Source: Nonomuraea indica (GTDB lineage Bacteria; Actinomycetota; Actinomycetes; Streptosporangiales; Streptosporangiaceae). From it: 64,000 nucleotides of DNA. The notes below the pieces were generated by a model. The model had not been told where the DNA came from and made no database searches. It worked only from the letters and a program-made list of their open reading frames with translations. Position numbers and translations under genes: made by a program. Of this stretch, positions 44,757-53,198 are shown in pieces. The stretch covers positions 1 to 64,000 of the forward strand of contig NZ_PJOK01000064.1 in the NCBI RefSeq assembly GCF_002850745.1, written 5' to 3'. Position 1 is the first letter of the stretch. Each line of letters begins with the position of its first letter.

Positions 44757-45818
44757 TCACTGAGACCTAGACGCGCGTGACGGCGGCTCAGCGGGAAGAG
44801 GTGTCTCGGATCTCCTGCCCCGGCATCGTTCGTTCTCAGGTTCGGCCAGGCCGTCGATGGGAGCTGCCGATCTATCGACGGCGTTGAGAAACCGTGTGCC
44901 CCAATTTCTCAGGTGATCGACGAATTCCGGCGATTCGAGCACCTCGAATTCGGCGCCGACGTTGCCCAGGGCCTGCGTGGGCCAGTCCAGGCTGGTGGAG
45001 ATCATCGTGAGCCGGCATCGATGGCGAGCGACCGGTTCGATCTCACCCCATTGGCCGACCATCCGGCGCACGTGTTCCGCGGGTGCGTGAACCAGCACGA
45101 CGACAGTGTGAGCGGCAGGAACCTGGGCCGCGGTGCGTACGAATGCGGCGGCGTCCCCGCCGGGCAGCGGCCGTGGCAGGAAAGGGGCGCCGGTGTTGCG
45201 TGGCTGTGCCAGCCGGTCGAGGCGGAAGCTGCGCCAGTCGTGTCTGGTCAGGTCGTAGGCCACCAGATACCAGCGGCCCCCGAGCGCGACGAGGCGATGG
45301 GGTTCCACTTCGCGTTCGGTTTGCGCGCCGCCGCGTGTGGTGTAGCGGAAGCGCAGCCGTTCCTGGTCCCGGCACGACTGGGCGATCATCGTCAACACCT
45401 CCGCCGCGATGACCGGCCCGGCGGACGTCGCCGAGACGGTCATCGCACGCAGCGCGTTCACCCTGGCTCGCAGGCGGGGCGGCAGGACCTGCACCACCTT
45501 GGTCAACGCGCGCACCGCCGCCTCATCCAGTCCCGCGATTCCGCTCTGCGCCGCGTCTCCCATGCCGACCGCCAGCGCGACCCCTTCTTCGTCGTCGAGC
45601 AGCAACGGCGGCAGCACGGCCCCGGGCTCCAGCTGGTAGCCGCCGTCGGTGCCCCGGGAGGCGCGTACCGGATACCCCAGCTCGCGCAGGCGATCGACGT
45701 CCCGGCGCAGTGTGCGTTCCGACACTCCGAGGCGATCGGCCAGATCTGCGCCTGGCCAGTGGCGATGCGTCTGCAACAACGACAGCAGCGTGAGCGTGCG
45801 GGAACTGGTGTTGGCCAT
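44757..45818 (-). CDS. WYL-domain (YafY-type) transcriptional regulator
   Basis: 353 residues. An N-terminal winged helix (LADRLGVSERTLRRDVDRLR, ELGYPVRASRGTDGGYQL) precedes a WYL domain with RYTTRGGAQTEREVEPHRLV and LGGRWYLVAYDLTRHDWRSF, containing the name-giving W-Y-L residues, and a WCX-like C terminus. These sense ligands, in some cases nucleic acids. It is divergent from an MDR reductase gene, with a long palindrome exactly between them, so it probably represses or activates that gene and itself. The last 25 residues are a charged tail rich in Arg, Glu and Pro. Confidence 0.88.
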   Translation of the reverse strand: MANTSSRTLTLLSLLQTHRHWPGADLADRLGVSERTLRRDVDRLRELGYPVRASRGTDGGYQLEPGAVLPPLLLDDEEGVALAVGMGDAAQSGIAGLDEAAVRALTKVVQVLPPRLRARVNALRAMTVSATSAGPVIAAEVLTMIAQSCRDQERLRFRYTTRGGAQTEREVEPHRLVALGGRWYLVAYDLTRHDWRSFRLDRLAQPRNTGAPFLPRPLPGGDAAAFVRTAAQVPAAHTVVVLVHAPAEHVRRMVGQWGEIEPVARHRCRLTMISTSLDWPTQALGNVGAEFEVLESPEFVDHLRNWGTRFLNAVDRSAAPIDGLAEPENERCRGRRSETPLPAEPPSRASRSQ

Positions 45819-45836
45819 ATCCCTATCATCGGCGAC

Positions 45837-45859
45837 TTCCGGTCAGAAACTGGCCGGAA
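45837..45859. promoter_or_regulatory. Operator between the WYL regulator and the MDR reductase
   Basis: Arms TTCCGGTCAG and CTGGCCGGAA, ten bases each with one mismatch, flank AAA. The 23-bp palindrome lies directly upstream of the -10 hexamer of the reductase and 18 bp from the WYL start, the expected place for an autoregulated operator. Confidence 0.6.
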
Positions 45860-45866
45860 GGCTCCA

Positions 45867-45872
45867 TAGGGT
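45867..45872 (+). promoter_or_regulatory. -10 element of a leaderless promoter for the MDR reductase
   Basis: TAGGGT, seven bases, then ATG at 45880. The upstream palindrome overlaps the expected -35 position. Confidence 0.55.
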
Positions 45873-45879
45873 CGTCACC

Positions 45880-46866
45880 ATGATGACTCGCGAGGTTCAG
45901 TTGACCGCTCAGATCGCCGCCATCCCCGGCCCCGAGCACTTCACCATCGCTCCAGCGGAGATCGAGGGCGAGGTCGTGGTCCGCACCGGTTACCTGGGCC
46001 TGGCCGCCACCTATCTCGAACTCATGCGCGCCGACTGCCACCTTCCGATCCCGCCCTGGCAGCCCGGCCAGCGGGTGGGCGTCATGGCGATCGGCACCGT
46101 GCTGAGCTCAGAGAGCCCCGACCTGCAGGAAGGCGACCTGGTCCAGTCGATGAGCGGCTGGAGCACGCATTCGGCGGGACCGGCCGCCTCCTATGTCAAG
46201 CTGGACCCGGACGCCTATCCCGACCCGAGCTACCACCTGGGCCAAGGCCCGACCGCCTACTACGGCGTCGCGGACGTGGCCAAGGTCGGCGAGGGTGACA
46301 TCGTGTTCGTCTCCGGCGCGGCCGGCGGTGTCGGCTCGCTGGCCGGGCAGATCGCCCGCAACCTGGGCGCCAAGAAGGTGATCGGCAGCGCGGGCAGCCA
46401 GGCCAAGGCCGACTACCTCGTGGACGAACTCGGCTTCGACGCCGCCTTCGACTACCACCACAGCCCGGTCGCCGCGCTCAAGGAACTGGCCCCAGAGGGC
46501 ATCACCGTTTTCTTCGACACCGTGGGCGGTGCGCTGTATGACGCCGCGCTCGAAGTCGCCGCGCCAGGAGCCAGGTTCGCTCTGTGCGGATCCCTGTCCA
46601 CCCAACTCGGCGCCGCCTCCGACCGCTTCCCCGAGCCCGACCGCGACGCCGCCCTGGCCAGGGGCGTCGAGCTGCTGCCGTTCTCCTGCTACCACACCCC
46701 CGACCAGATCGCCGCCTGGCACCACCACTTCCGAACCGCGCTCGACCAGGACCGCTTCGTCTACCCGCGGACCGTCGTCGAGACCGGCATCGACGGCGTG
46801 CCCGGCGCATTCCTGGCCATGCTGCGCGGCGACTACCGAGGCAACGTCTCGGTACGGCTGGCATGA
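45880..46866 (+). CDS. MDR-family NADPH-dependent oxidoreductase (curcumin/alkenal reductase type)
   Basis: 328 residues. The opening LTAQIAAIPGPEHFTIAPAE and the Rossmann motif VFVSGAAGGVGSLAGQIARN are those of the prostaglandin reductase/CurA group, which reduces activated double bonds with NADPH. Further support: FDAAFDYHHSPVAAL, FFDTVGGALYDAAL and the C-terminal GNVSVRLA. No zinc ligands. The first of two adjacent ATG codons fits the leaderless promoter spacing. It is the likely target of the divergent WYL regulator and would detoxify electrophiles. Confidence 0.88.
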   Translation: MMTREVQLTAQIAAIPGPEHFTIAPAEIEGEVVVRTGYLGLAATYLELMRADCHLPIPPWQPGQRVGVMAIGTVLSSESPDLQEGDLVQSMSGWSTHSAGPAASYVKLDPDAYPDPSYHLGQGPTAYYGVADVAKVGEGDIVFVSGAAGGVGSLAGQIARNLGAKKVIGSAGSQAKADYLVDELGFDAAFDYHHSPVAALKELAPEGITVFFDTVGGALYDAALEVAAPGARFALCGSLSTQLGAASDRFPEPDRDAALARGVELLPFSCYHTPDQIAAWHHHFRTALDQDRFVYPRTVVETGIDGVPGAFLAMLRGDYRGNVSVRLA

Positions 46867-46915
46867 CCAGGTTCGCCCTCATGACGCACGCTACCGGGCT
46901 GCCTACCGTACGGAA

Positions 46916-46933
46916 TAGTTGAAACATAAACTT
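46916..46933 (+). promoter_or_regulatory. Candidate MarR-type operator upstream of pirin
   Basis: TAGTT-GAAACATA-AACTT has matching AGTT/AACT ends in an AT-rich stretch 47 bases before the pirin start. Pirin genes are often controlled by MarR-type repressors with sites of this shape. The assignment is weak. Confidence 0.35.
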
Positions 46934-46979
46934 GGTTGTCGGGTGCACATTCGCTCGAGGCCCTCGGAAGGAGCCCAGC

Positions 46980-47951
46980 ATGCCCGCCGTAACCGTCGAC
47001 AACCCGCTCACCCTCCCCCGCCTGCCCGAGCCGGCGGCGGCACGGCCGCAGCGCAGGGTCCTGACCGTCGAGACCGCCCCCAGTGGATTCGAGGGCGAGG
47101 GCTTCCCCGTGCGCCGCGCCCTGGCCGCGATCAAGCCGTCCTACCTCGACCCGTTCGTGATGATGGACCAGATGGGTGAGGTGGACTACGCCGCGGGCGA
47201 GCCCAAGGGCACGCCCTGGCACCCGCACCGCGGCTTCGAGACCGTCACGTACATGATCGACGGCGTGATCGAGCACCTCGACTCGAACGGCGGGGGCGGC
47301 ACGATCACCAACGGCGACACCCAGTGGATGACCGCCGGCGCGGGCATCCTGCACAAGGAGGCTCCGCCGGAGTGGCTCGTCCAGCAGGGCGGCCTGTTCC
47401 ACGGTGTACAGCTCTGGGTCAACCTGCCGGGCGCCAAGAAGATGACCGAGCCGCGCTACCAGGACATCTGCGGCTCCAGCGTCGTCCTGCTGAGCAGCCA
47501 CGACGGCGGGGCGGTGGTGCGCCTCATCGCCGGCGGCCTCGCGGGACACACCGGCCCCGGCAGCACGCAGACGCCCATCACGCTGCTGCACGCCACGGTC
47601 AGCCCGGGCGCCCGGCTCACCCTGCCGTGGCGCAAGGACTTCAACGCCCTCGCCTACGCCCTGTCGGGGCGCGGGTCGGCCGGCACGGAGCGGCGGCCGT
47701 TCGGGAGCGGGCAACTCGCGGTGTTCGACGGCTTCGGCAACCAGCCGGGACTGACGACACAAGGGGAGAGCATCACGCTCACCGCCTCGGCGAAGGACAC
47801 GCTTGACGTGATCGTGCTCGGCGGCGAGCCGATCGGCGAGCCGGTGGCCCACTACGGCCCGTTCGTCATGAACACCCGCGAGGAGCTGGTGCAGGCGTTC
47901 GAGGACTTCCAGGCGGGGCGGCTCGGCACCGTCCCCGCCGGTCACGTCTGA
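46980..47951 (+). CDS. Pirin-family bicupin protein
   Basis: 323 residues from the ATG at 46980, preceded by GGAAGGAG. The N-terminal cupin carries the metal ligands in GTPWHPHRGFETVTYMIDG, EHLDSNGG and AGAGILHKEAPPE, that is HxH, H and E as in pirins. LFHGVQLWVNLPGAKKM is the conserved bridge to the second cupin. Pirins bind iron; some are quercetinases, others interact with regulators. The gene stands alone, and an upstream AT-rich MarR-like site suggests response to phenolics or oxidants. Function in this organism is not determined. Confidence 0.88.
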   Translation: MPAVTVDNPLTLPRLPEPAAARPQRRVLTVETAPSGFEGEGFPVRRALAAIKPSYLDPFVMMDQMGEVDYAAGEPKGTPWHPHRGFETVTYMIDGVIEHLDSNGGGGTITNGDTQWMTAGAGILHKEAPPEWLVQQGGLFHGVQLWVNLPGAKKMTEPRYQDICGSSVVLLSSHDGGAVVRLIAGGLAGHTGPGSTQTPITLLHATVSPGARLTLPWRKDFNALAYALSGRGSAGTERRPFGSGQLAVFDGFGNQPGLTTQGESITLTASAKDTLDVIVLGGEPIGEPVAHYGPFVMNTREELVQAFEDFQAGRLGTVPAGHV

Positions 47952-48029
47952 CCACCACCTGGCGATCGCGCGCCGGGTCCGTCCCGCATGGAGCGGAGCC
48001 GGTCCTTCGTGAGGTGAGCAGGGCCATAG

Positions 48030-48230
48030 GCGGGCCCCGCTGGGGCGATCTCCGCGCACATCGGCCCGGCGTGGGCCGGCGCCGCGATCGGCGGCTCCGG
48101 GGCGACGCCGAACCTGTGCCTGACGGTCCAGCTCCTGAGCGAGCAGGTCTCCGAGGCCGAGCTCGTCGCCGCCCTTCCGAGCTTCCGGCCGGTCCCGGCG
48201 ACGACTCTGGCAGCCGTACCGGTGAACTGA
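48030..48230 (+). pseudogene. Possible gene remnant
   Basis: After a TAG at 48027-48029 a frame without start runs 66 codons with protein-like composition (AISAHIGPAWAGAAIGGSG, LCLTVQLLSEQVSEAELVAA, ending AAVPVN). I do not recognise the family. The rest of 47952-48321 shows no gene. It may be the 3' end of a deleted gene or simply open by chance. Confidence 0.25.
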
Positions 48231-48321
48231 GAGTCCAGCCTCCCCTGCCTGGACGCGTGCGGTCGTTCGCCTGGTGTGCGGACACGCGTCTGAGGTGCGC
48301 GGGCGGGGGTAGGGCCTCGGC

Positions 48322-49596
48322 ATGGACATCAGCCGGGGGACACGCGAGGCCGTCATCGTCGTGGGAGCCGGGGTGGCCGGGCTGGCCTGCGCGGTGCGGC
48401 TGCACGAGGCGGGCATGGCGGTACGCGTGCTGGAGGCGTCCGACGGGGTCGGCGGCCGGGTGCGCACGGACGTCGTCGGCGGTTTCCGGCTGGATCGCGG
48501 CTACCAGGTGTTCAACACCGCCTACCCCGAGGCCCGCCGCGTCCTCGACATCGACGCGCTCGACGTGCGCCCCTTCGCCTCGGGGCTGATCGTCCAGGGT
48601 GCCACCGCCCGGGCCAGGGTGATGTTGCCGTGGCGGCATCCCCGGCACGCGCTGAGCGGGCTGCTGGCCGGCCTCGGCACGCTGCGCGACAACGCCGTGC
48701 TCGCCGCGATCACCGCGCGCGACCTCGCCCTGCCCGGTTCCCGGCTGCGCGGCGGGCGCGAACGGCGTACCGATGAGGAGCTGCGCGCCTGGGGCATGTC
48801 CGCCAAGATGATCGACTGCCTGATGCGGCCCTTCCTGGCCGGCGTGCTCCTGGAACGCGATCTGGAGACCTCCAGCCGGGTCTTCCACCTGTTCTGGCGG
48901 TCGTTCGCGCGCGGCACGATCGGTCTGCCCGCGCTCGGCATGGGCCAGATCCCGCGACAGCTGGCCGACCGGCTGCCGCCGGGCGCCATCACCCTGGGCG
49001 CCCGCGTGACAGAGGGCTCGGCCGACGGGGTGCGACTCGCGGACGGCACCACGGTGGAGGGCCGGGCCGTGGTGGTGGCCGCCGACCCCGTCTCGGCGGG
49101 CGACCTGCTGGGCGGGATCGAGGTGCCCCCGATGCGCGCGGTGACCACCTTCTACCACGCCGCCCCCCGCTCGCCCCTGCACGAGCCGGTCCAGATCGTC
49201 GACGCCACCGGGGCGATCACCGACACCCTGGTCGTCACCGACGCGGCCCCGGAGTACTCCGCGGACGGGCGCGCGCTGGTGTCCACGTCGGTCCTGGGCC
49301 TGACCACCGACGAGGGACCGGTCCGCGAGCGCCTGGGCGAGATCTACGGCACCACCGCCGGCTGGGAGCACCTGGCCACCTATCCGATCCCGGCGGCGCT
49401 GCCCGCGATGCCGCCGCCGCACCCCCTGCGCAAGCCGGTGCGCCTGCACGCCGGGCTGTACGTGTGCGGCGACCACCGCGACACCGGCTCCCTCCAGGGC
49501 GCGCTCGTCTCCGGCCGGCGGGCGGCCCAGGCCGTGCTCACCGACTGCCGGCCCCGCCTCGCCGGCAGCCGCTCCGCGCCTGGGGTGACCGCCTGA
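48322..49596 (+). CDS. FAD-dependent amine-oxidase/phytoene-desaturase-like oxidoreductase
   Basis: 424 residues. The dinucleotide-binding motif VIVVGAGVAGLACAVRLHEA is followed by VLEASDGVGGRVRTD, the GG-R motif of the protoporphyrinogen oxidase/amine oxidase superfamily. The C-terminal FAD contact is LYVCGDHRDTGSLQGALVSG with the conserved G-D. Substrate unknown; relatives act on amines, carotenoids or porphyrins. TAGGGC six bases before the ATG suggests another leaderless promoter. No carotenoid or porphyrin genes are adjacent. Confidence 0.85.
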   Translation: MDISRGTREAVIVVGAGVAGLACAVRLHEAGMAVRVLEASDGVGGRVRTDVVGGFRLDRGYQVFNTAYPEARRVLDIDALDVRPFASGLIVQGATARARVMLPWRHPRHALSGLLAGLGTLRDNAVLAAITARDLALPGSRLRGGRERRTDEELRAWGMSAKMIDCLMRPFLAGVLLERDLETSSRVFHLFWRSFARGTIGLPALGMGQIPRQLADRLPPGAITLGARVTEGSADGVRLADGTTVEGRAVVVAADPVSAGDLLGGIEVPPMRAVTTFYHAAPRSPLHEPVQIVDATGAITDTLVVTDAAPEYSADGRALVSTSVLGLTTDEGPVRERLGEIYGTTAGWEHLATYPIPAALPAMPPPHPLRKPVRLHAGLYVCGDHRDTGSLQGALVSGRRAAQAVLTDCRPRLAGSRSAPGVTA

Positions 49597-49698
49597 ACCG
49601 CGGGGCCGGATCCCGCCGGACGGGACCCGCCCTCGTCGCCTCCGGCAACGAAGAGGCCGGACGAGGAGAGGCCGGACGAGGAGAAGCCGGGCGTGAGG

Positions 49699-50328
49699 TC
49701 AGGTCTGCGGCGGGTGGGCGGGGACGTAGAACGCGATCGTGTTCGCCGCCATGGCCCGGGCCTGCTCGGGCGGCGCGCCGGCCGCCTCGTGGGCGACGCC
49801 CCACGCCTCCCCGCTCATGGTCATGAACTGGCGGGCCTCCTCGCTCTGCTCCCAGGCGCGGTGGTCGCCGACGGCGCCCCCCGTCAGGTGCAGGCCGAGG
49901 CCGAGCACCGTCAGGTCCCAGCCGACGCCGACGGCGCCGGGGCCGAACTGCGACCAGAACTCCGGCGGCACCTCCGCAGTGTGCCGCAGCCGCAAGTCGG
50001 TGGTGTCGTCCGCGGCGGGGGTCAGCCGCACCTCGACCTCCGACCTTCCGGGGGCGTCGCCCATCGTCCAGGTGATGCGGAGCAGGCGGGGCGGCTCGCA
50101 GTGCAGGATCTCGCCGCCGGCGTTGCCCTCGAGCTGGTAGCGGCCGCCCACGCGAAGGTCACCGGTGACCGGCAGGAACCAGCGGTTGATCCGCTCGGGG
50201 GTGGTGCAGGCATCCCACACGTCCTCGACGGGCGCGTCGTAGGTGCGGGTGATGGTGATCGTCTTGGTGACGCCGTCGTCGCCGACCTGCCGTCCGGCCC
50301 GCTTGATGGCGTCGATGATGTCGATCAT
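49699..50328 (-). CDS. SRPBCC/AHSA1-family protein
   Basis: 209 residues, with its ATG overlapping the end of the ArsR gene (ATGA). The AHSA1-like pattern is ITITRTYDAPVEDVWDACTT, PERINRWFLPVTGDLRVGGR and YQLEGNAGGEILHCEPPRLL. Pairs of an ArsR regulator and an AHSA1/SRPBCC protein are very common in actinomycetes; the second protein probably binds a hydrophobic ligand. The last 60 residues (EEARQFMTMSGEAWGVAHEA) form the usual C-terminal helix plus extension. The physiological ligand is unknown. Confidence 0.85.
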   Translation of the reverse strand: MIDIIDAIKRAGRQVGDDGVTKTITITRTYDAPVEDVWDACTTPERINRWFLPVTGDLRVGGRYQLEGNAGGEILHCEPPRLLRITWTMGDAPGRSEVEVRLTPAADDTTDLRLRHTAEVPPEFWSQFGPGAVGVGWDLTVLGLGLHLTGGAVGDHRAWEQSEEARQFMTMSGEAWGVAHEAAGAPPEQARAMAANTIAFYVPAHPPQT

Positions 50329-50696
50329 GAATGGTCGTTCCTCTCGGGTGGTCCGTCGGGAGGCGACGCCGCGCGGCGCTGGCGCCTGCCCCGGGCCAGC
50401 TCGGTGGCCAGCGAGTCCAGGCGCTGGTCCCAGAAGCCGCGGAAGTGGTCCAGCCAGGCGTCGATCTCGCGCAGCGGGGCGGGGTCCACGGCGTACAGCC
50501 GCCGGGTGCCCTGCGCCCGCACGGTGGCGAAGCCGCTGTCGCGCAGCACCTTCAGATGCTGGGACACGGCCGGCTGGGAGATGCCGAATTCGGTCCGGAT
50601 GACCGCGGTGACCTCGCCGGAGCCGAGCTCGCCGTCGGCCAGCAGCTCCAGGATCCGGCGTCGTACCGGGTCGCCCAGAACGTCGAACGCGTGCAT
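50325..50696 (-). CDS. ArsR-family transcriptional regulator
   Basis: 123 residues, started at MHAFDVLGDPVRRRILELLA because GAAAGG stands about nine bases before this ATG; a GTG two codons upstream is less well spaced. The winged helix is IRTEFGISQPAVSQHLKVLR with the wing VRAQGTRRLYAV. No metal-binding cysteines are seen, so it belongs to the non-metal ArsR group that accompanies SRPBCC proteins. A perfect 12-bp AT palindrome upstream (50718-50729) is its probable operator. Operon with the SRPBCC gene. Confidence 0.9.
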   Translation of the reverse strand: MHAFDVLGDPVRRRILELLADGELGSGEVTAVIRTEFGISQPAVSQHLKVLRDSGFATVRAQGTRRLYAVDPAPLREIDAWLDHFRGFWDQRLDSLATELARGRRQRRAASPPDGPPERNDHS

Positions 50697-50717
50697 GGCC
50701 ACAGCCTTTCAGCGACC

Positions 50718-50729
50718 ACTTATATAAGT
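50718..50729 (-). promoter_or_regulatory. ArsR operator
   Basis: ACTTATATAAGT is a perfect palindrome, very AT-rich against its surroundings, 22 bp upstream of the ArsR start and next to a TTGACT hexamer that can serve as -35. This is the usual autoregulatory layout. Confidence 0.6.
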
Positions 50730-50734
50730 CAAGG

Positions 50735-52216
50735 CTAATGGGTAGGGCGGCGTCCCCGGAGCCCGGCCAGCCGCCGGACCGCGCAGGCGGCGCCGGCCGC
50801 GGCCACGACCCCGGTCGCCAGGGCCGGCACCCAGTCGCCGAGCCGGACGTACGGCGTGGCCTCCCGCGACAGCGGCACCCCGACCACGAACACGCCACGG
50901 TGGTCGGGCGGCACCCAGGCCAGCCGCCTGCCACGCGCGTCGAAGGCCGCCGACGTCCCGTCGAGCTCGACGAGCACGGCCGGGCGGCCCGACTCGATGG
51001 CCCGCAGCGCCTCGAAGCTCGCCTGCTGGGCGTGCGCCCAGCTGCCGTGGAAGGTGGTCAGCGAGCCCTGCGCGATCGTGACGTCCACGTCCAGCCGGGC
51101 GAGCTCGCGCCGCAGGTCGGGGAAGGTCGACTCGTAGGAGATGAGCGGGCCGATCCGGCGGCCGGCCACCTCGAACACCGCCGGCCCGGCGCCGGTGACC
51201 CGGTCGCGCTCCGCCGCCTCGGTTGCGCCGGCGACCCAGCCGAGCAGCGGCCGCAGCGGGATGTACTCGCCGAACGGGGCCAGGCGCCGCTTGACGTAGG
51301 TGCCGGCCACGCCCGCCGGGGTGTAGTGGGTGGCCGTCTTCGCGATCCGGCCGGTCGGGCCGGTGGCGTCGACGTTGACCAGCAGGTCGCTGCCCGCCTC
51401 GGCGCTCGCGGCGCGCAGCCGACGGTCCACGTCCGGCCGCCGGGCCGGGTCGAGCCCGACGCTGCTCTGGCCCCAGACGACGACGTCGTGGTCGCGCCCG
51501 GCCAGTTCGCGGGTCAGCCGCAGGTGTTCGGCGACGCGCCGTTCGGGGCCGGGAACGATGCCCGGCTGCACGCCGGCCACCCGCATGGCGCCCGTCACGG
51601 CAGGTTCGGGCCGCAGCAGCCCGTACCCGGCCGCGAGGGCCGTCAGGGCGAGCGCCGCTCCCCCGCCGGCCAGCCGGGTACGCCGCCCGGCTCCGGGCAG
51701 GACGGCGGCGGCGATCCCGGTGTTGACGGCGACCAGCACGAAACTCAGCAGCCACACCCCGCCGAGCGCGGCCAGCTGCGCCACGGCGGGCGCCCGCCAT
51801 TGCGCCGCGCCGAGCAGCCCCCACGCCCCGCCCAGGTGCTTCCAGGAGCGCAGCGCCTCGGTCACCACCCACACCGACGGGAGCACCAGCAACGCCATCA
51901 GCACGCGGGCGGGTGTGGCACGCCGCAGCAGCCCGTGGGCGGCCAGCCCGAACGGCACCCACACCCAGCCGATCACCACGATCGCCAGCGGCGCGAAGAT
52001 CCCCAGGAACGGCAGCACCCAGTGGTGCAGCGTCGTGAAGAACGCGGCGCAGGCACACCAGCTCAGCCACGCCGCCTGCCGGTAGGAGCCCGCCCGCGCC
52101 AGCAGCACCAGGAGCGGGGCCAGGCCCGCCCACGCCCACCACCAGGCGCCGGCGACCGGGAAGGCCGGCGCCAGGCCGGCCCCGATCGCCGCGGCGAGCA
52201 GACGCGAGCGCCACAC
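50735..52216 (-). CDS. Apolipoprotein N-acyltransferase homologue with altered catalytic triad
   Basis: 493 residues. The N-terminal half has about eight membrane helices and the C-terminal half a nitrilase-like domain, the architecture of Lnt. The Lys of the triad is kept in TYVKRRLAPFGEYIP. The Glu position, normally in WPES, reads VVVWGQSSVG, with Gln; the Cys position, normally ICYE, reads PLISYESTFPD, with Ser. Both changes are clear in the DNA. Thus N-acylation of lipoproteins by the normal thioester route is unlikely. It may be a degenerate paralogue with another role. TAGCGG six bases before the GTG start suggests leaderless translation. Confidence 0.8.
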   Translation of the reverse strand: MWRSRLLAAAIGAGLAPAFPVAGAWWWAWAGLAPLLVLLARAGSYRQAAWLSWCACAAFFTTLHHWVLPFLGIFAPLAIVVIGWVWVPFGLAAHGLLRRATPARVLMALLVLPSVWVVTEALRSWKHLGGAWGLLGAAQWRAPAVAQLAALGGVWLLSFVLVAVNTGIAAAVLPGAGRRTRLAGGGAALALTALAAGYGLLRPEPAVTGAMRVAGVQPGIVPGPERRVAEHLRLTRELAGRDHDVVVWGQSSVGLDPARRPDVDRRLRAASAEAGSDLLVNVDATGPTGRIAKTATHYTPAGVAGTYVKRRLAPFGEYIPLRPLLGWVAGATEAAERDRVTGAGPAVFEVAGRRIGPLISYESTFPDLRRELARLDVDVTIAQGSLTTFHGSWAHAQQASFEALRAIESGRPAVLVELDGTSAAFDARGRRLAWVPPDHRGVFVVGVPLSREATPYVRLGDWVPALATGVVAAAGAACAVRRLAGLRGRRPTH

Positions 52217-52325
52217 CAGGCCCCGCTACCCTCCCGGGAGGCACCCAAGCCGGGGGCGAAGGAGCGCAGCTCAGCCCCCCAGGAAGGGAACGCCGCTCGG
52301 CCGAACCGGGGCGAGAGGGCGCCGC

Positions 52326-53063
52326 TCAGGCGAGCCGGTGCCGCAGGCCGTCGAGGAGGCGCTGCAGCCCGTAGTCGAAGTCCTCGTCGCGGCGCCGGGC
52401 CAGATCCGACTGCGCCTCCTGCCTCGGGACGGCGGCGTAGAAGGCCCGCAGGTGGGGGTGGTCCCGCACGGCCTGTTCGGCCGCCGGCATCAGGGCCCGC
52501 AGTAGCTCGCCCTCGTCCTGGCCGCTCTGGGCGAGCACGTTGAGCCAGGCGGCCTCGCTCGTCGCCATCCCCAGGACGTACGCGACGAGCGCCTTCATGG
52601 CCCGGTCGGCCTCGGTGACGTCGAACCCCGCGGCGCCCAGGATGCCCAGCACCCGGTCGGACATCCGCATCATGTTGGGCCCGAGGAAGGCGAGCCCGAC
52701 CTGGCCCACCACGGAGGCGAACCATGGGTGGCGCAGCACCATGGCGCGCAGGCTGCCGGCCGTCGCGGCCAGGGCCGCCCGCCAGTCGTCGGGGCCGGCC
52801 TCCGCGGGCACCTCCAGCTCGCCGAACACCTCGTCCACGGCCAGCTCGATCAGCTCGTCCTTGCTGGCCACGTGCCGGTAGAGGGAGGTGGCGCCGGCGC
52901 CGAGGCGGGTGCCGAGGCTGCGCATGCTGAGGGCGTCGATGCCGTCGGCGTCGAGCAGGCGGACGGCCTCGGTGACGATGCGTCCGCGGCTCAGGGCGGG
53001 CTGTTCGCGTTCCTTGCGCGGGCGCGTCCAGACGGACGGGACGGCGGGCTGCTTGGGCGGCAT
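52326..53063 (-). CDS. TetR-family transcriptional regulator
   Basis: 245 residues. The helix-turn-helix is RIVTEAVRLLDADGIDALSM, RSLGTRLGAGATSLYRHVAS and KDELIELAVDEVF, the pattern of the TetR/TetR_C subgroup (proline-rich N-terminal arm, RxLGxxLGxGxxSLYxHV). The C-terminal ligand domain is helical and includes GMATSEAAWLNVLAQSG. It is divergent from the molybdate regulator gene. A palindrome at 53100-53114 in its promoter is the likely autoregulatory site and resembles the one at the SNF2 helicase start. Confidence 0.9.
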   Translation of the reverse strand: MPPKQPAVPSVWTRPRKEREQPALSRGRIVTEAVRLLDADGIDALSMRSLGTRLGAGATSLYRHVASKDELIELAVDEVFGELEVPAEAGPDDWRAALAATAGSLRAMVLRHPWFASVVGQVGLAFLGPNMMRMSDRVLGILGAAGFDVTEADRAMKALVAYVLGMATSEAAWLNVLAQSGQDEGELLRALMPAAEQAVRDHPHLRAFYAAVPRQEAQSDLARRRDEDFDYGLQRLLDGLRHRLA

Positions 53064-53099
53064 GACGTCTCCTTGGGGTCGAATGTCCCTCTCACTCTA

Positions 53100-53114
53100 G
53101 CGAACACTGTACGC
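53100..53114. promoter_or_regulatory. TetR operator
   Basis: GCGAACA-C-TGTACGC, a 7-bp inverted repeat with one mismatch, lies 37 bp upstream of the TetR start. The core ACACTGTACG is identical to that of the palindrome at 20821-20837. Confidence 0.55.
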
Positions 53115-53162
53115 ACTGAGCGAACGCGATGTCAGCCATGGCAGGTGCGGCCCTATATGGCT

Positions 53163-53190
53163 TTGCAGGCTTGCAGCTGCCAGGTAGGGT
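53163..53190 (+). promoter_or_regulatory. Promoter of the molybdate operon
   Basis: TTGCAG (53163-53168), a 16-base spacer and TAGGGT (53185-53190) form a good -35/-10 pair eight bases before the GTG at 53199, so the message is probably leaderless. GCC-CTATAT-GGC at 53150-53161 just upstream is a palindrome that may bind the TOBE regulator. Confidence 0.5.
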
Positions 53191-53198
53191 GGGGTTCC

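Noticed and set aside
48014-48589. A 191-codon plus-strand frame before the FAD oxidoreductase
   Set aside because: It overlaps the start of the well-supported oxidoreductase in another phase and shows only Arg/Gly/Pro-rich sequence.
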